Source of the DNA: UBA961 sp014191195
GTDB taxonomy: Bacteria; Bacteroidota; Ignavibacteria; Kapaibacteriales; UBA961
Length of the DNA: 64,000 nucleotides
NCBI GenBank assembly: GCA_964204605.1
Contig: OZ123195.1
Coordinates: 930,001 to 994,000, forward strand
Direction of reading: 5' to 3'
The notes below the pieces were generated by a model. That model was not told where the DNA came from and did not search any database. It saw only the letters and a list, made by a program, of their open reading frames with translations. Positions 18,601 through 25,863 of the stretch are shown here, piece after piece. How positions within the stretch are numbered: position 1 is the stretch's first letter; every line of letters begins with the position of its first letter. A program made the translations under genes and the position numbers.

Positions 18601-18687
18601 GAATTCAAATTCTTGTCCATTCCCATTAGATGGGTTGTCAAGCTCGCCATAGTGGCGGAAGTAAGTTGAATGTTGTCGCTGTGACAT
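15652..18687 (-). CDS. actB: Alternative complex III subunit ActB, Fe-S/molybdopterin-like subunit (TAT-variant-translocated)
   Basis: About 1011 residues: an N-terminal molybdopterin-oxidoreductase-like half and a C-terminal ferredoxin-like half. An N-terminal twin-arginine-like motif (SRRTFMTVLSAS) fits the 'TAT-variant' export signal of this family. The Fe-S half shows CTGCSACVIAC, CQHCENAPCENVCP, CVGTRYCLNNCP, CTFCVQ and CQQACPASAI, enough ligands for several clusters. In known ActB the molybdopterin-like half carries no molybdenum cofactor. ATG 18687 is chosen because it leaves a 41-base gap to the actA stop and starts at MSQRQHSTYF; the longer frame from 18750 would overlap actA. It links ActA haems to the ActC membrane subunit. 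Confidence 0.95.
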   Translation of the reverse strand: MSQRQHSTYFRHYGELDNPSNGNGQEFEFDTNKPLLDSGVSRRTFMTVLSASMAMATASCRRPDHKLVAAVTPTEYQIPGLPNYYTSVYQHKNAAFGLLVKAREGRPIKVDGNEKHSASLGSSSAFIQGTLLSLYDPDRIRRSRVNGGDSSTSNAASTIAGAIKSTANNGKKTAIIIDEHCSPSFLALAQAITSTNSSIQFYTLPAIVSHSALANQAVFGLDAELVPDLSKVDFILSVDNDFLGTDKNAVYYTKGFSANRKPSKENPSMNKLVSIESGFSLTGANADARMAIQPNDYSAFLSSVLVEVASLKGKAVPGGIQANPNNDHKEIAKQLVAAKSPLIMVGDHLPARMIALGQIINQMLDVVGEGKPLSFSNKYFNSSDKIQHIANLTSDLKTDLIESVVYVEVNPEYYADANLKKLLSEKVSFAASLSCSSHETSEKLSKVNVPTSHYLESWGDAISFDGTYSIQQPIIAPLNENSLSAQDMLMLIVSFVNPATFAGTETYYDFIRKQNPQYSSTNAWETLLRDGVTNTTVSSELGNPLGYSALPSEQISLKGIIASIKPSYSFYDGTNTNNSWLQELPDPITKNTWGNLVILNKKTADSLSIQLGEIVRVSNEKGSIELPAFIQPGVADNVITLTLGYGKTVGGNVHANVGENVYKLLSANSSLYTSVSIEKVGRKEKLATTQGHHAIERYDKPSPFDNDWQERTKDILGVQEGYVTFASLAAASNENHGHEAGEHSHHIADTLSIVPSYNYLGHRWAMAIDMSACTGCSACVIACQAENNIPSVGKKYVANSREMHWIRIDRYYREDEKGNVTTVFQPMLCQHCENAPCENVCPVAATTHSPEGLNEMTYNRCVGTRYCLNNCPYKVRRFNFLNWHKDKKTPLDLAFNPDVTVRMRGVMEKCTFCVQRLNEVKMHIKDLGRTRVHDGEAVTACQQACPASAIIFGDINDPTSKVAQASKIKRGNDTQEYKEKNGAFKVLSELNVRPSITYLVKVRNTNDVPKV

Positions 18688-18728
18688 TTCTTGAGCTACT
18701 TCTATAGTTGTTTGTACTTTTTTTGTAT

Positions 18729-19550
18729 TTAATGATGACAGGAAGAACAATTTTCCGGTCCATATTGAGCATGCTTGGGAACAAGCATTCCTTCTACTAC
18801 AGGCTTTGGCAAATCAGCTGTCTCAACCATTCCATAGGATGGTTGTACAAGTGGTTTCATTGCTGCAAGTTTAATTGTTGCACTTGCATCATATGAATTT
18901 GCTCGAACACCAATAAATTTATCTATCTGAATTCTGTTCTCATAGTCATATGCATAGATGCCAGAAATCGGCCTGGCTGGAACAACAAATTGTTCTGGAT
19001 TCCTATGACAATCTAAACACCAACCCATTGACAATGGTTTAAATTGAGATATTACTCCCATTGTTTCTACGGGGCCATGGCAGGATTTACAGTCAAGTTG
19101 AGCTCTGATATGTCTGCTATGATTGAAGTGTGCATAATCGGGTAACTTATGAATGCGAACCCATTCGATAGGTTTATTCTTTTCATAAGAAGTACGGATT
19201 AATTCTAATGGTCCAGGATTGCCACGTTCATTTTCTAGCTTCATAGGCAGTACATGACAATTCATACAAGTACTTGTTGTGGGTACCGGGGAATGTGATG
19301 ATATTTCCGCTTGTGCATGACAATACATACATTTTATACCCAATCCTTTCATTTTTACACCATTATGTGAAATAGTGTCTTCATTACTATGAAGTTTATG
19401 AGAAAAAGGAATTGGTTGATCAGGCCTGTAACCTACATCGGTTACTTTATTATTCTGACCAAAAATAAGTACAAGCGCAAGCACAACCACTATGCCTCCA
19501 CCCATCGTAAAAGCACGTTTTAGTTTCTTGTCTAATTCTTTAATTAACAT
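18729..19550 (-). CDS. actA: Alternative complex III subunit ActA, penta-haem cytochrome c
   Basis: A 273-residue multihaem cytochrome with an N-terminal membrane anchor (about 15-31) and exactly five CxxCH motifs: CMYCH, CMNCH, CKSCH, CLDCH and a terminal CSSCH. That is the number expected for ActA of quinol:cytochrome c oxidoreductase. The protein ends in the fifth haem motif (NCSSCHH), as in other members. It begins the act block, 24 bases after the small CPNCKDAY membrane protein and upstream of actB. Confidence 0.94.
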   Translation of the reverse strand: MLIKELDKKLKRAFTMGGGIVVVLALVLIFGQNNKVTDVGYRPDQPIPFSHKLHSNEDTISHNGVKMKGLGIKCMYCHAQAEISSHSPVPTTSTCMNCHVLPMKLENERGNPGPLELIRTSYEKNKPIEWVRIHKLPDYAHFNHSRHIRAQLDCKSCHGPVETMGVISQFKPLSMGWCLDCHRNPEQFVVPARPISGIYAYDYENRIQIDKFIGVRANSYDASATIKLAAMKPLVQPSYGMVETADLPKPVVEGMLVPKHAQYGPENCSSCHH

Positions 19551-19574
19551 TTTTACAAACTCACAATGATATAT

Positions 19575-19811
19575 TTATGCAAGTATTTGATTTCTATTTT
19601 TCTTTCTTATTGCGTACACAATTCTGCCGACAACAATACTAATTGCCAGCAATAGCATCGATAACATAAAGAATACACTTATTGAATAACCTTCGCCTAC
19701 TGCAGCCTGAGTTGTTCCAGATGAATAGGCATCTTTACAATTTGGACATGCTAATAAAGGATAGATGTTTATCAATAAGTATAGGCTTATATATTTTAGT
19801 GTTTTCATCAT
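19575..19811 (-). CDS. Small membrane protein with CPNCKDAY motif
   Basis: A 78-residue protein with an N-terminal hydrophobic signal or anchor, a short external segment carrying CPNCKDAY (Cys22 and Cys25), and a second transmembrane helix at about 46-68 followed by a basic tail (RKKNRN). It overlaps the upstream SCO gene by four bases (ATGA type) and sits directly before actA, so it is translated with the respiratory genes. A CxxC next to a SCO protein suggests a metal-insertion or thiol role in oxidase or complex III assembly, but that is only inference from position. No family is recognised. Confidence 0.75.
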   Translation of the reverse strand: MMKTLKYISLYLLINIYPLLACPNCKDAYSSGTTQAAVGEGYSISVFFMLSMLLLAISIVVGRIVYAIRKKNRNQILA

Positions 19812-20410
19812 TTCTTTGATATTTCTGAAAGTAAATTTTCTAATTCACGTAATTTTTGTTTGTCAAATGGATCATAATAAGCTCTTATCTGGGATTTTTC
19901 ATCCAATACTATAAATCTCGCAGAGTGATTTGCAGGATTATCAGAACTTCCTACCATAAAACCATTAATTGTTAAAGTCAGTAAAGAATCTTTTTCAATT
20001 CTTAGAAAATTCCACCTACTATCATTGTAGTTAAACTTTTTTCTATACTTTTCTAAAGCTTGTATTGTATCATTTTCTGGATCTACAGTTATGGATACAA
20101 AAGACAATTTTTTTGATGTATGCCTTGTAACAATATCAGCTAATATTGTATTCATTCTAGGACATATATCCGAGCACGAAGCAAAAAAGAAAGAAACTAT
20201 TGTAATAGAGCCTTGAATGTCTTTTTCAGAAAAAGCTTTTCCATTATCAAGCTTACCTGAAAATGATGGAACCTTTTTGATATTAGGAAGATTTTCAAGG
20301 GTTTTACTGTTAGCATCTTGATTTGTGTCTTGTGAACAACCAATAACAAATAATAGAATTAAAGTACATAAATAGAAAGCTAAGTTTTTAAGAACAATAG
20401 CAATCTTCAT
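19808..20410 (-). CDS. SCO1/SenC-family copper chaperone for cytochrome oxidase
   Basis: A 200-residue thioredoxin-fold lipoprotein (signal ending FVIGCS). The SCO copper-binding motif CSDICP (about residues 79-84) and the distal histidine in PANHSARF (about 160) are present, as are the family stretches SFFFASC and VSITVDPENDT. SCO proteins deliver copper to, or reduce the thiols of, the CuA site in oxidase subunit II, encoded upstream in the same operon. It directly abuts the subunit IV gene and overlaps the small membrane protein gene. Confidence 0.93.
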   Translation of the reverse strand: MKIAIVLKNLAFYLCTLILLFVIGCSQDTNQDANSKTLENLPNIKKVPSFSGKLDNGKAFSEKDIQGSITIVSFFFASCSDICPRMNTILADIVTRHTSKKLSFVSITVDPENDTIQALEKYRKKFNYNDSRWNFLRIEKDSLLTLTINGFMVGSSDNPANHSARFIVLDEKSQIRAYYDPFDKQKLRELENLLSEISKK

Positions 20411-20719
20411 CTAAGGTCCTAAAACATTTAATGCAAACGTTAAAACAAAGAATAAAAATATAGGAACAAATACAAAAGCCCTAATAAATTTATTGTCAAA
20501 CTTTAAATGCATAAATATATAAAACACCATAGATGCTTTAATCAATGCTATAAATAATCCTATACCAATATGTAGAGAATTTCCTGCTTCGCCCCAACTT
20601 CTTGGAACCCAATCTAAAGCAGCTATCCATGTTAGAACAGTTAATATAAAAAGTGCTGATGCTATTTTTATATAAGAACTGAACATAGATTCTGGATCTG
20701 GATGTTGATGATTGCTCAT
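20411..20719 (-). CDS. ctaF: Cytochrome c oxidase subunit IV family protein
   Basis: A 102-residue protein with three hydrophobic helices (about 16-34, 48-69 and 78-99), matching the small prokaryotic subunit IV of haem-copper oxidases. The N terminus is polar (MSNHQHPDPES) and the stretch GIGLFIALIKASMVFYIFMH is typical of the family. It lies 18 bases after subunit III and abuts the SCO gene. An overlapping frame at 20538-20807 is a shadow. Confidence 0.88.
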   Translation of the reverse strand: MSNHQHPDPESMFSSYIKIASALFILTVLTWIAALDWVPRSWGEAGNSLHIGIGLFIALIKASMVFYIFMHLKFDNKFIRAFVFVPIFLFFVLTFALNVLGP

Positions 20720-20737
20720 GTAAACTCTGTCCTACAT

Positions 20738-21331
20738 TTAATGGGATGGAAATATTAGATACAATACTGGGAATAAGAAAATCCATACTAAATCCACAAA
20801 GTGCCAATAAAGACCCAATGTTTCAACCTTAGCGGGATGATTATAACCTTTTTTTGTAAATGACTTTATGAACATAAAAAACATGGGTATCATACCAGCA
20901 ATTACGTGCAATGCATGAAATCCTGTCATTATAAAATAAAAACTAAAGAATACATTTGTCCAAGGGAAGATGTGATGTCCAAACTTGGTTGAATATTCTA
21001 TCGATTTTACTATCAAAAAGCCAAACCCACAAAGTATTGTTAATCCTAAGAATAAACGAAACTTTGCTGTATTGCCCTTCTCTAAGTTTAATATCGATAA
21101 AGCCATTGTTAATGAGCTTCCGATAAGTATGAATGTATTTAATAAGGCTAATCCCTTACTAAGTTCGCCTGCTGAATGTGAAAATAATTCTAAATTGGAA
21201 TTTCTAAGCACTATAAATGCTCCAAAAAAACCTGTAAAGAACATGATCTCTGAGGCTAAGAAGATCCACATTGCCAGCTTCCCATGAGGGACGCCAGTTA
21301 CTGGTTCGTGAGAAAGTGATAAACCTGACAT
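20738..21331 (-). CDS. ctaE: Cytochrome c oxidase subunit III
   Basis: A 197-residue, five-helix subunit III of an aa3-type haem-copper oxidase. It shows GKLAMWIFLASEIMFFTGFF near the N terminus, FYFIMTGFHALHVIAGM in the fourth helix, and LYWHFVDLVWIFLFPVLYL at the C terminus, all classic subunit III features. It lies just after the farnesyltransferase gene (five bases) and before subunit IV. Confidence 0.95.
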   Translation of the reverse strand: MSGLSLSHEPVTGVPHGKLAMWIFLASEIMFFTGFFGAFIVLRNSNLELFSHSAGELSKGLALLNTFILIGSSLTMALSILNLEKGNTAKFRLFLGLTILCGFGFLIVKSIEYSTKFGHHIFPWTNVFFSFYFIMTGFHALHVIAGMIPMFFMFIKSFTKKGYNHPAKVETLGLYWHFVDLVWIFLFPVLYLIFPSH

Positions 21332-21336
21332 TGCTG

Positions 21337-22260
21337 TTACAATTGTTTATTGACAAACACTAACAAAAATATTCCCGATAAATATGCATATGATGCATAT
21401 AGTTGAAGCTTTGCACTCTTATTATCCTTATGTAGCATAAATTGTATGCATGCATACAACAAGAATAATGAAAGTAAAAAAACTCCCAATAAATAAACAA
21501 AACCTAGTTTAGAATATTGCCATAGTAACAAAGCTGATGCTATTGCACAGATTGTGTATACTATAGATAATATTGAAACTCTATTTCCACTGGAATCACC
21601 TTCATAGGTATGCATTTTAAAGCCTGCCTGTTTATAGTCTATTCTATATATCCAAGCTAAAGCTAAGAAATGAGGTATTTGCCAAAATAAGACTATTAAA
21701 AACAAAAATATACCTGATAATCCAATTTCCCCAGTGTATGCTGTCCAACCACCTAAAGCAGGTAAAGCTCCAGGTAATGTACCAGCATATAAGGACATCT
21801 TAGTTTTTCTTTTTAACGGTGTATAAAGATAAACATAGGATAGTATCGTTATAAAGGATAATAGTGCCGTGAATGCATTAACATATACGTACAGTATACT
21901 TACTCCAACAATACTTATCAGTATTCCAAATATCAATGCAGAATTCGCTGATATTATTCCAGAGGGTAATGCCCTTGAAACTGTTCTTTTCATCTGTTGA
22001 TCATGCTCTCTTTCATAATAATTATTGAGAACACAACTTCCAGCAGACGTTAATGCAGTTCCTACCATAGCAAATAGAAATAATAGGATATTTCCAAATG
22101 ATGAACAGTATTCTTCAAAATGAACAGGTATTGCTAAGTAATATCCTGTAGCAGCCGTTAATACTATCATCCGGGTAATTCCGGGTTTTGTTAATTCAAA
22201 GTACGCTTTTATTAAATGGCTGAAGCTGATTCTTTCTTTATTTGACACAGTTAAAATCAA
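21337..22260 (-). CDS. ctaB: Protoheme IX farnesyltransferase (haem O synthase)
   Basis: A 307-residue UbiA-family membrane prenyltransferase that adds a farnesyl group to haem b to make haem O, the precursor of haem A. The first aspartate-rich motif region appears as NNYYEREHDQQMKRT (about residues 80-94) and the second as YRIDYKQAGFKM. It carries about eight to nine hydrophobic helices. It sits inside the oxidase operon between subunits I and III. The haem A synthase gene (ctaA), which must act next if haem A is used, is not in this window. Confidence 0.94.
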   Translation of the reverse strand: MILTVSNKERISFSHLIKAYFELTKPGITRMIVLTAATGYYLAIPVHFEEYCSSFGNILLFLFAMVGTALTSAGSCVLNNYYEREHDQQMKRTVSRALPSGIISANSALIFGILISIVGVSILYVYVNAFTALLSFITILSYVYLYTPLKRKTKMSLYAGTLPGALPALGGWTAYTGEIGLSGIFLFLIVLFWQIPHFLALAWIYRIDYKQAGFKMHTYEGDSSGNRVSILSIVYTICAIASALLLWQYSKLGFVYLLGVFLLSLFLLYACIQFMLHKDNKSAKLQLYASYAYLSGIFLLVFVNKQL

Positions 22261-22294
22261 TAAAATGTGACAGCTATACAGCTAATTTATATGC

Positions 22295-24160
22295 TTAATG
22301 ACCAGAATGTATCGTTACTTCATTCTTTGAAGGCGGTTCTGTCTGCGGATAGAAATCAGAATCTCTTCCTGGAACAGAAAACTCGTAAGGACCACGATAT
22401 ACCACAATGTCCGTATCAAAATTACCATGTCCTGGATGAGCTGGTGCAGACCACTCTAATGTATTAGCTTGCCAAGGATTTCTTGGTGCTGCTTTACCAT
22501 ACTTTAATGACCAAAATATATTGACTATCAATATCAATTGAGAAAATCCCAAGACAATAGCTGCAAATGTTACAAATTGATTCATTGGTTGTAATGGTTG
22601 CAAAAACTCATAGATATATGGATTATATATTCTTCTCATATGTCCACCTACCCCCAAAATATGCATAGGGTAAAATGTCAAATTAAAGAAAATAAAAGAC
22701 CAGTAAAAATGCTTACGACCAAGATTTTCACTAAGCATCTTGCCATACATTTTTGGAAACCAATAATATATACCAGAAAAAATTGCAAAAAGAGCTCCAC
22801 CAAATAATACATAGTGAATATGTGCTACAATAAAATATGTATCATGGATATAAATATCTACAGGTGCAGATGCCATAAATACGCCGCTTAATCCACCAAT
22901 AATAAATGTTGCAATAAACGCCAAAGCATTCATATTGGCAGCTGTAAACCTGATATTACCTTTCCAAATAGTTCCTAACCAATTGAAAATCTTAATAGCA
23001 GATGGCACTGCAATAACAATTGTAGAAAGCATAAAGGTTGTGCCTAATAAAGGATTCATTCCTGATTGGAACATATGATGTCCCCAAACAAGAAAGCCTA
23101 AAAATGCTATAGCCATAATTGCAAAGATCATTGCCTTATAACCAAAAAGTGGCTTGCGGGCAAACGTTGACAAAACATCCGATACTATTCCCATTCCTGG
23201 TAAAATCATGATATATACAGCTGGGTGAGAATAGAACCAAAATAAATGTTGCCATAAAATTGGTTGTCCACCACCACCTAATAATTGCTTATGCTCTAAT
23301 AACTGATTTCCCTGAGCTATAAATGCATTTGTTACATATGTATTATCCGGAGCAGTAACTAGTAAATTGTCAGGCATAAAAAAACCTGTATGCAAATATT
23401 GATCGCATAACTGCATAGATATTGCTGCTGCTAATACAGGTGTTCCTAAAACAATAAGAATTGCTGTGATAAATAAACCCCATACGGTTAATGGCATTTG
23501 GAATAATTGCATTCCTTTAGCACGCTTATTTAAAACAGTTGCCATATAATTTGTACCACCCATAATTGATGAAAAACCAATCATGAATAGTGAAACAAGC
23601 CATGTAGTTTGCCCAGGACCAGATGTTGGGCCCAATGGAGGATAGCCAGTCCAACCAGCAGCTGCAGTACCAGAATCATAAAAGAATCCTGAAAGCATTA
23701 TTAATCCAGCTGGAGGTACCAACCAAAATGAAAACATATTCAATCTTGGTAATGCCATATCATCTGTTCCAATCATCAACGGTATACAGAAGTTACCAAA
23801 CATTCCTACTGCTAATGGAATGATAACATAGAATATCATCACTGTTCCGTGCAGAGTAAGTAGTTGTGTATAAAAATTAGCAGTTACTGCTCCATCAGAA
23901 ACCCAATTAGTTGGTAATATATTACCAATAAGCGGAATTGCTGAACCAGGATATGCTAATTGCCATCTAATCATCAGCGCAAACAGACCACCTACAAAAA
24001 GGAAGAATAATGAAACTACCATAAATTGTTTGGCAATTACTTTATGATCTGTTGAAAAAATGTACTTTCTTATAAATGAGAGCTCATGATGAGCATGGTC
24101 GGCAACGTGGTGAGTATCATGACCATGAATATCATTCGCATTAGCTACTGCCGTTTGCAT
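22295..24160 (-). CDS. ctaD: Cytochrome c oxidase subunit I, A2-type
   Basis: A 621-residue catalytic subunit of an aa3-type haem-copper oxidase with about twelve to thirteen helices. The CuB/haem region reads FWFYSHPAVYIM (about 302-313) and GHHMFQSG (about 356), with the haem-ligand segment HDTYFIVAHIHYVLFGG further on. YSHPAV instead of GHPEV marks the A2 class, where tyrosine and serine replace the D-channel glutamate, as in Rhodothermus marinus and Thermus caa3 enzymes. The N-terminal tail is rich in histidine. It lies 30 bases after subunit II. Reduces O2 to water and pumps protons. Confidence 0.96.
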   Translation of the reverse strand: MQTAVANANDIHGHDTHHVADHAHHELSFIRKYIFSTDHKVIAKQFMVVSLFFLFVGGLFALMIRWQLAYPGSAIPLIGNILPTNWVSDGAVTANFYTQLLTLHGTVMIFYVIIPLAVGMFGNFCIPLMIGTDDMALPRLNMFSFWLVPPAGLIMLSGFFYDSGTAAAGWTGYPPLGPTSGPGQTTWLVSLFMIGFSSIMGGTNYMATVLNKRAKGMQLFQMPLTVWGLFITAILIVLGTPVLAAAISMQLCDQYLHTGFFMPDNLLVTAPDNTYVTNAFIAQGNQLLEHKQLLGGGGQPILWQHLFWFYSHPAVYIMILPGMGIVSDVLSTFARKPLFGYKAMIFAIMAIAFLGFLVWGHHMFQSGMNPLLGTTFMLSTIVIAVPSAIKIFNWLGTIWKGNIRFTAANMNALAFIATFIIGGLSGVFMASAPVDIYIHDTYFIVAHIHYVLFGGALFAIFSGIYYWFPKMYGKMLSENLGRKHFYWSFIFFNLTFYPMHILGVGGHMRRIYNPYIYEFLQPLQPMNQFVTFAAIVLGFSQLILIVNIFWSLKYGKAAPRNPWQANTLEWSAPAHPGHGNFDTDIVVYRGPYEFSVPGRDSDFYPQTEPPSKNEVTIHSGH

Positions 24161-24190
24161 AGTGTAGTACCAATAAATCTTGACAATTGA

Positions 24191-25075
24191 TTAATTCTTT
24201 GTTGTTTTACTATCTTTTGTATCAGCAGATGCAACAATTGTAGTATCTGAAGAAACAGGAGCTTCTAAAACCGGCTTTGTTATTTTATATTGCTCGTCTA
24301 GCCATTTATCATAATCTGCCTGACTATCAATAAATACTTGGCCTCTCATATTGTAATGTCCTGTACCACATAATTCAGCACATGCTAATTCATATGTACC
24401 TATTTTAGATCCATTGAACCATACTTTAATCCATTGTCCAGGCAATGCATCCTGCTTTACTCTAAAGTTTGGTAAAAAGAAACTATGTAATACATCATTC
24501 GAAGATAGATTTACTAAAATATTCTTATTTACAGGCAAATGAATCGGTATAGGTCTTGCTCCACCAGGACTTATAATGACAAAATCATCTTTTCCATGTA
24601 TATCATTAGAATCTATACCAAATGGATTTGAAATTGTTATTTGTTCACGATCCTTATTCCCAAATACACCATCGGGTCCAGCATAACGAAATTCCCATCC
24701 AAATCCTGATTGATATCCCATAACATCAATCTCCACATCTGGTTTCGGTACCCTTGAAGCATATTTTGTCTTTGCCCATGCACCATCACTCCATAAACCT
24801 AAACCTACAAAGAAAATAGTGGGTAATAATGTCCATGTAAATTCAATCAAATTGTTACCATGGAAATAGTACGCTTTTCTATTTTCATTATATCTATACT
24901 TAATCATAAATATAACTAGCAAGCCGTAGGTAAGGAAGAATGTACCAACAGAAAACCAATATATTAATGCAAACATTGAATCTAGTTGAGCGCCAAATGT
25001 GCTAACGTTTTCGGGAAAAAATGTAAGCATATCTTTGTATGCCCACTCTAAACCTTTAGATAAATCAAAATTCAT
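24191..25075 (-). CDS. ctaC: Cytochrome c oxidase subunit II (CuA)
   Basis: A 294-residue subunit II with two N-terminal membrane helices (about 31-55 and 76-96) and a periplasmic cupredoxin domain. The CuA motif CAELCGTGHYNM is intact at about 233-244, with an upstream SSNDVLHSFFLP histidine. The C terminus ends in a short polar tail without a fused cytochrome c domain, unlike caa3 enzymes; a separate cytochrome c lipoprotein is encoded just upstream instead. It receives electrons from cytochrome c and passes them to subunit I. Confidence 0.95.
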   Translation of the reverse strand: MNFDLSKGLEWAYKDMLTFFPENVSTFGAQLDSMFALIYWFSVGTFFLTYGLLVIFMIKYRYNENRKAYYFHGNNLIEFTWTLLPTIFFVGLGLWSDGAWAKTKYASRVPKPDVEIDVMGYQSGFGWEFRYAGPDGVFGNKDREQITISNPFGIDSNDIHGKDDFVIISPGGARPIPIHLPVNKNILVNLSSNDVLHSFFLPNFRVKQDALPGQWIKVWFNGSKIGTYELACAELCGTGHYNMRGQVFIDSQADYDKWLDEQYKITKPVLEAPVSSDTTIVASADTKDSKTTKN

Positions 25076-25122
25076 ACAAACACTCAGAACTTTAACGTTA
25101 ACGAAAATAATATCTAAAATAA

Positions 25123-25674
25123 TTACAAAGCTTGCTGAAGTTCAGCTTCTTCATATGCACCAGCACGACCTGTTGTCTGATCTCGAACTGACTTTACTTC
25201 ATCAGGAGTTACTGCTCCAGCAGAATTACCCCAACTAGAACGAACATATGATAAAGCATCAGCTATTTCTTGATCAGATAATTGCTTCCAAGAAGACATC
25301 ACACCATTATATGTTTTGCCATTTCTCTCTATTTGGCCCTTGAAGCCATGAAGAATCAATCTAATTGGTTTAGTAGCATCGGCATCTTGTGCTATTGCAG
25401 AACCTGCTAATGGTGGATAAGTTCCAGGTACACCTTGGCCTTTAGCCTGATGGCATGATGAACAAATTGAAGTAAATACTTGAGCGCCCGGTGATGCACT
25501 TGCAGCATCAGTTCCAGAAGCAGAAGCATTTGCTGCTATTTGTGAGTATGGCGCTGTATACACAGGATCATCTTCGTATTTCGTAAAAAAACCTTGGATA
25601 TTACATCCACTTACTAGAAGAAGTAACGAAAACGATGTGATGATAACAGAGAATGGATATAACTTATTTTTCAT
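25123..25674 (-). CDS. Mono-haem cytochrome c lipoprotein
   Basis: A 183-residue lipoprotein cytochrome c (signal ending LLVSGC) with one CSSCHQ haem motif at about 71-76 and a likely methionine ligand in the GVMSSWKQLSDQEIADAL stretch near 125. It is the first gene of the fourteen-gene respiratory operon and probably carries electrons from alternative complex III to the oxidase; because its neighbour subunit II lacks a fused cytochrome domain it may be its functional replacement. The 189-base spacer upstream (25675-25863) is AT-rich with an ATT run and should hold the operon promoter, but no consensus box stood out. Confidence 0.92.
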   Translation of the reverse strand: MKNKLYPFSVIITSFSLLLLVSGCNIQGFFTKYEDDPVYTAPYSQIAANASASGTDAASASPGAQVFTSICSSCHQAKGQGVPGTYPPLAGSAIAQDADATKPIRLILHGFKGQIERNGKTYNGVMSSWKQLSDQEIADALSYVRSSWGNSAGAVTPDEVKSVRDQTTGRAGAYEEAELQQAL

Positions 25675-25863
25675 ACATAAGCAATGATTGAGTATATAAT
25701 ATTCGAAAAGAAGCTGCGGTCAAATCGAACACACGAAGATACATTGTAACGAACACTCTTACAAGGAAATATTTGAATAGAGTAAGAAAATAAAATGAGA
25801 TTTTTTAAGATATAAGCAAATTTGATCATTATTATTATTATTAAGATTTTTAATTTCAACAAC

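Noticed and set aside
20538..20807. 89-residue frame overlapping oxidase subunits III and IV
   Set aside because: It lies in a second frame across two clear genes and has no recognisable content.
25826..25845. ATT microsatellite-like run
   Set aside because: Only five to six units in AT-rich DNA; no sign of function.
25671..25862. 63-residue frame in the spacer before the cytochrome c gene
   Set aside because: Low-complexity, AT-driven composition, overlaps the next gene start; the spacer is more likely promoter DNA.
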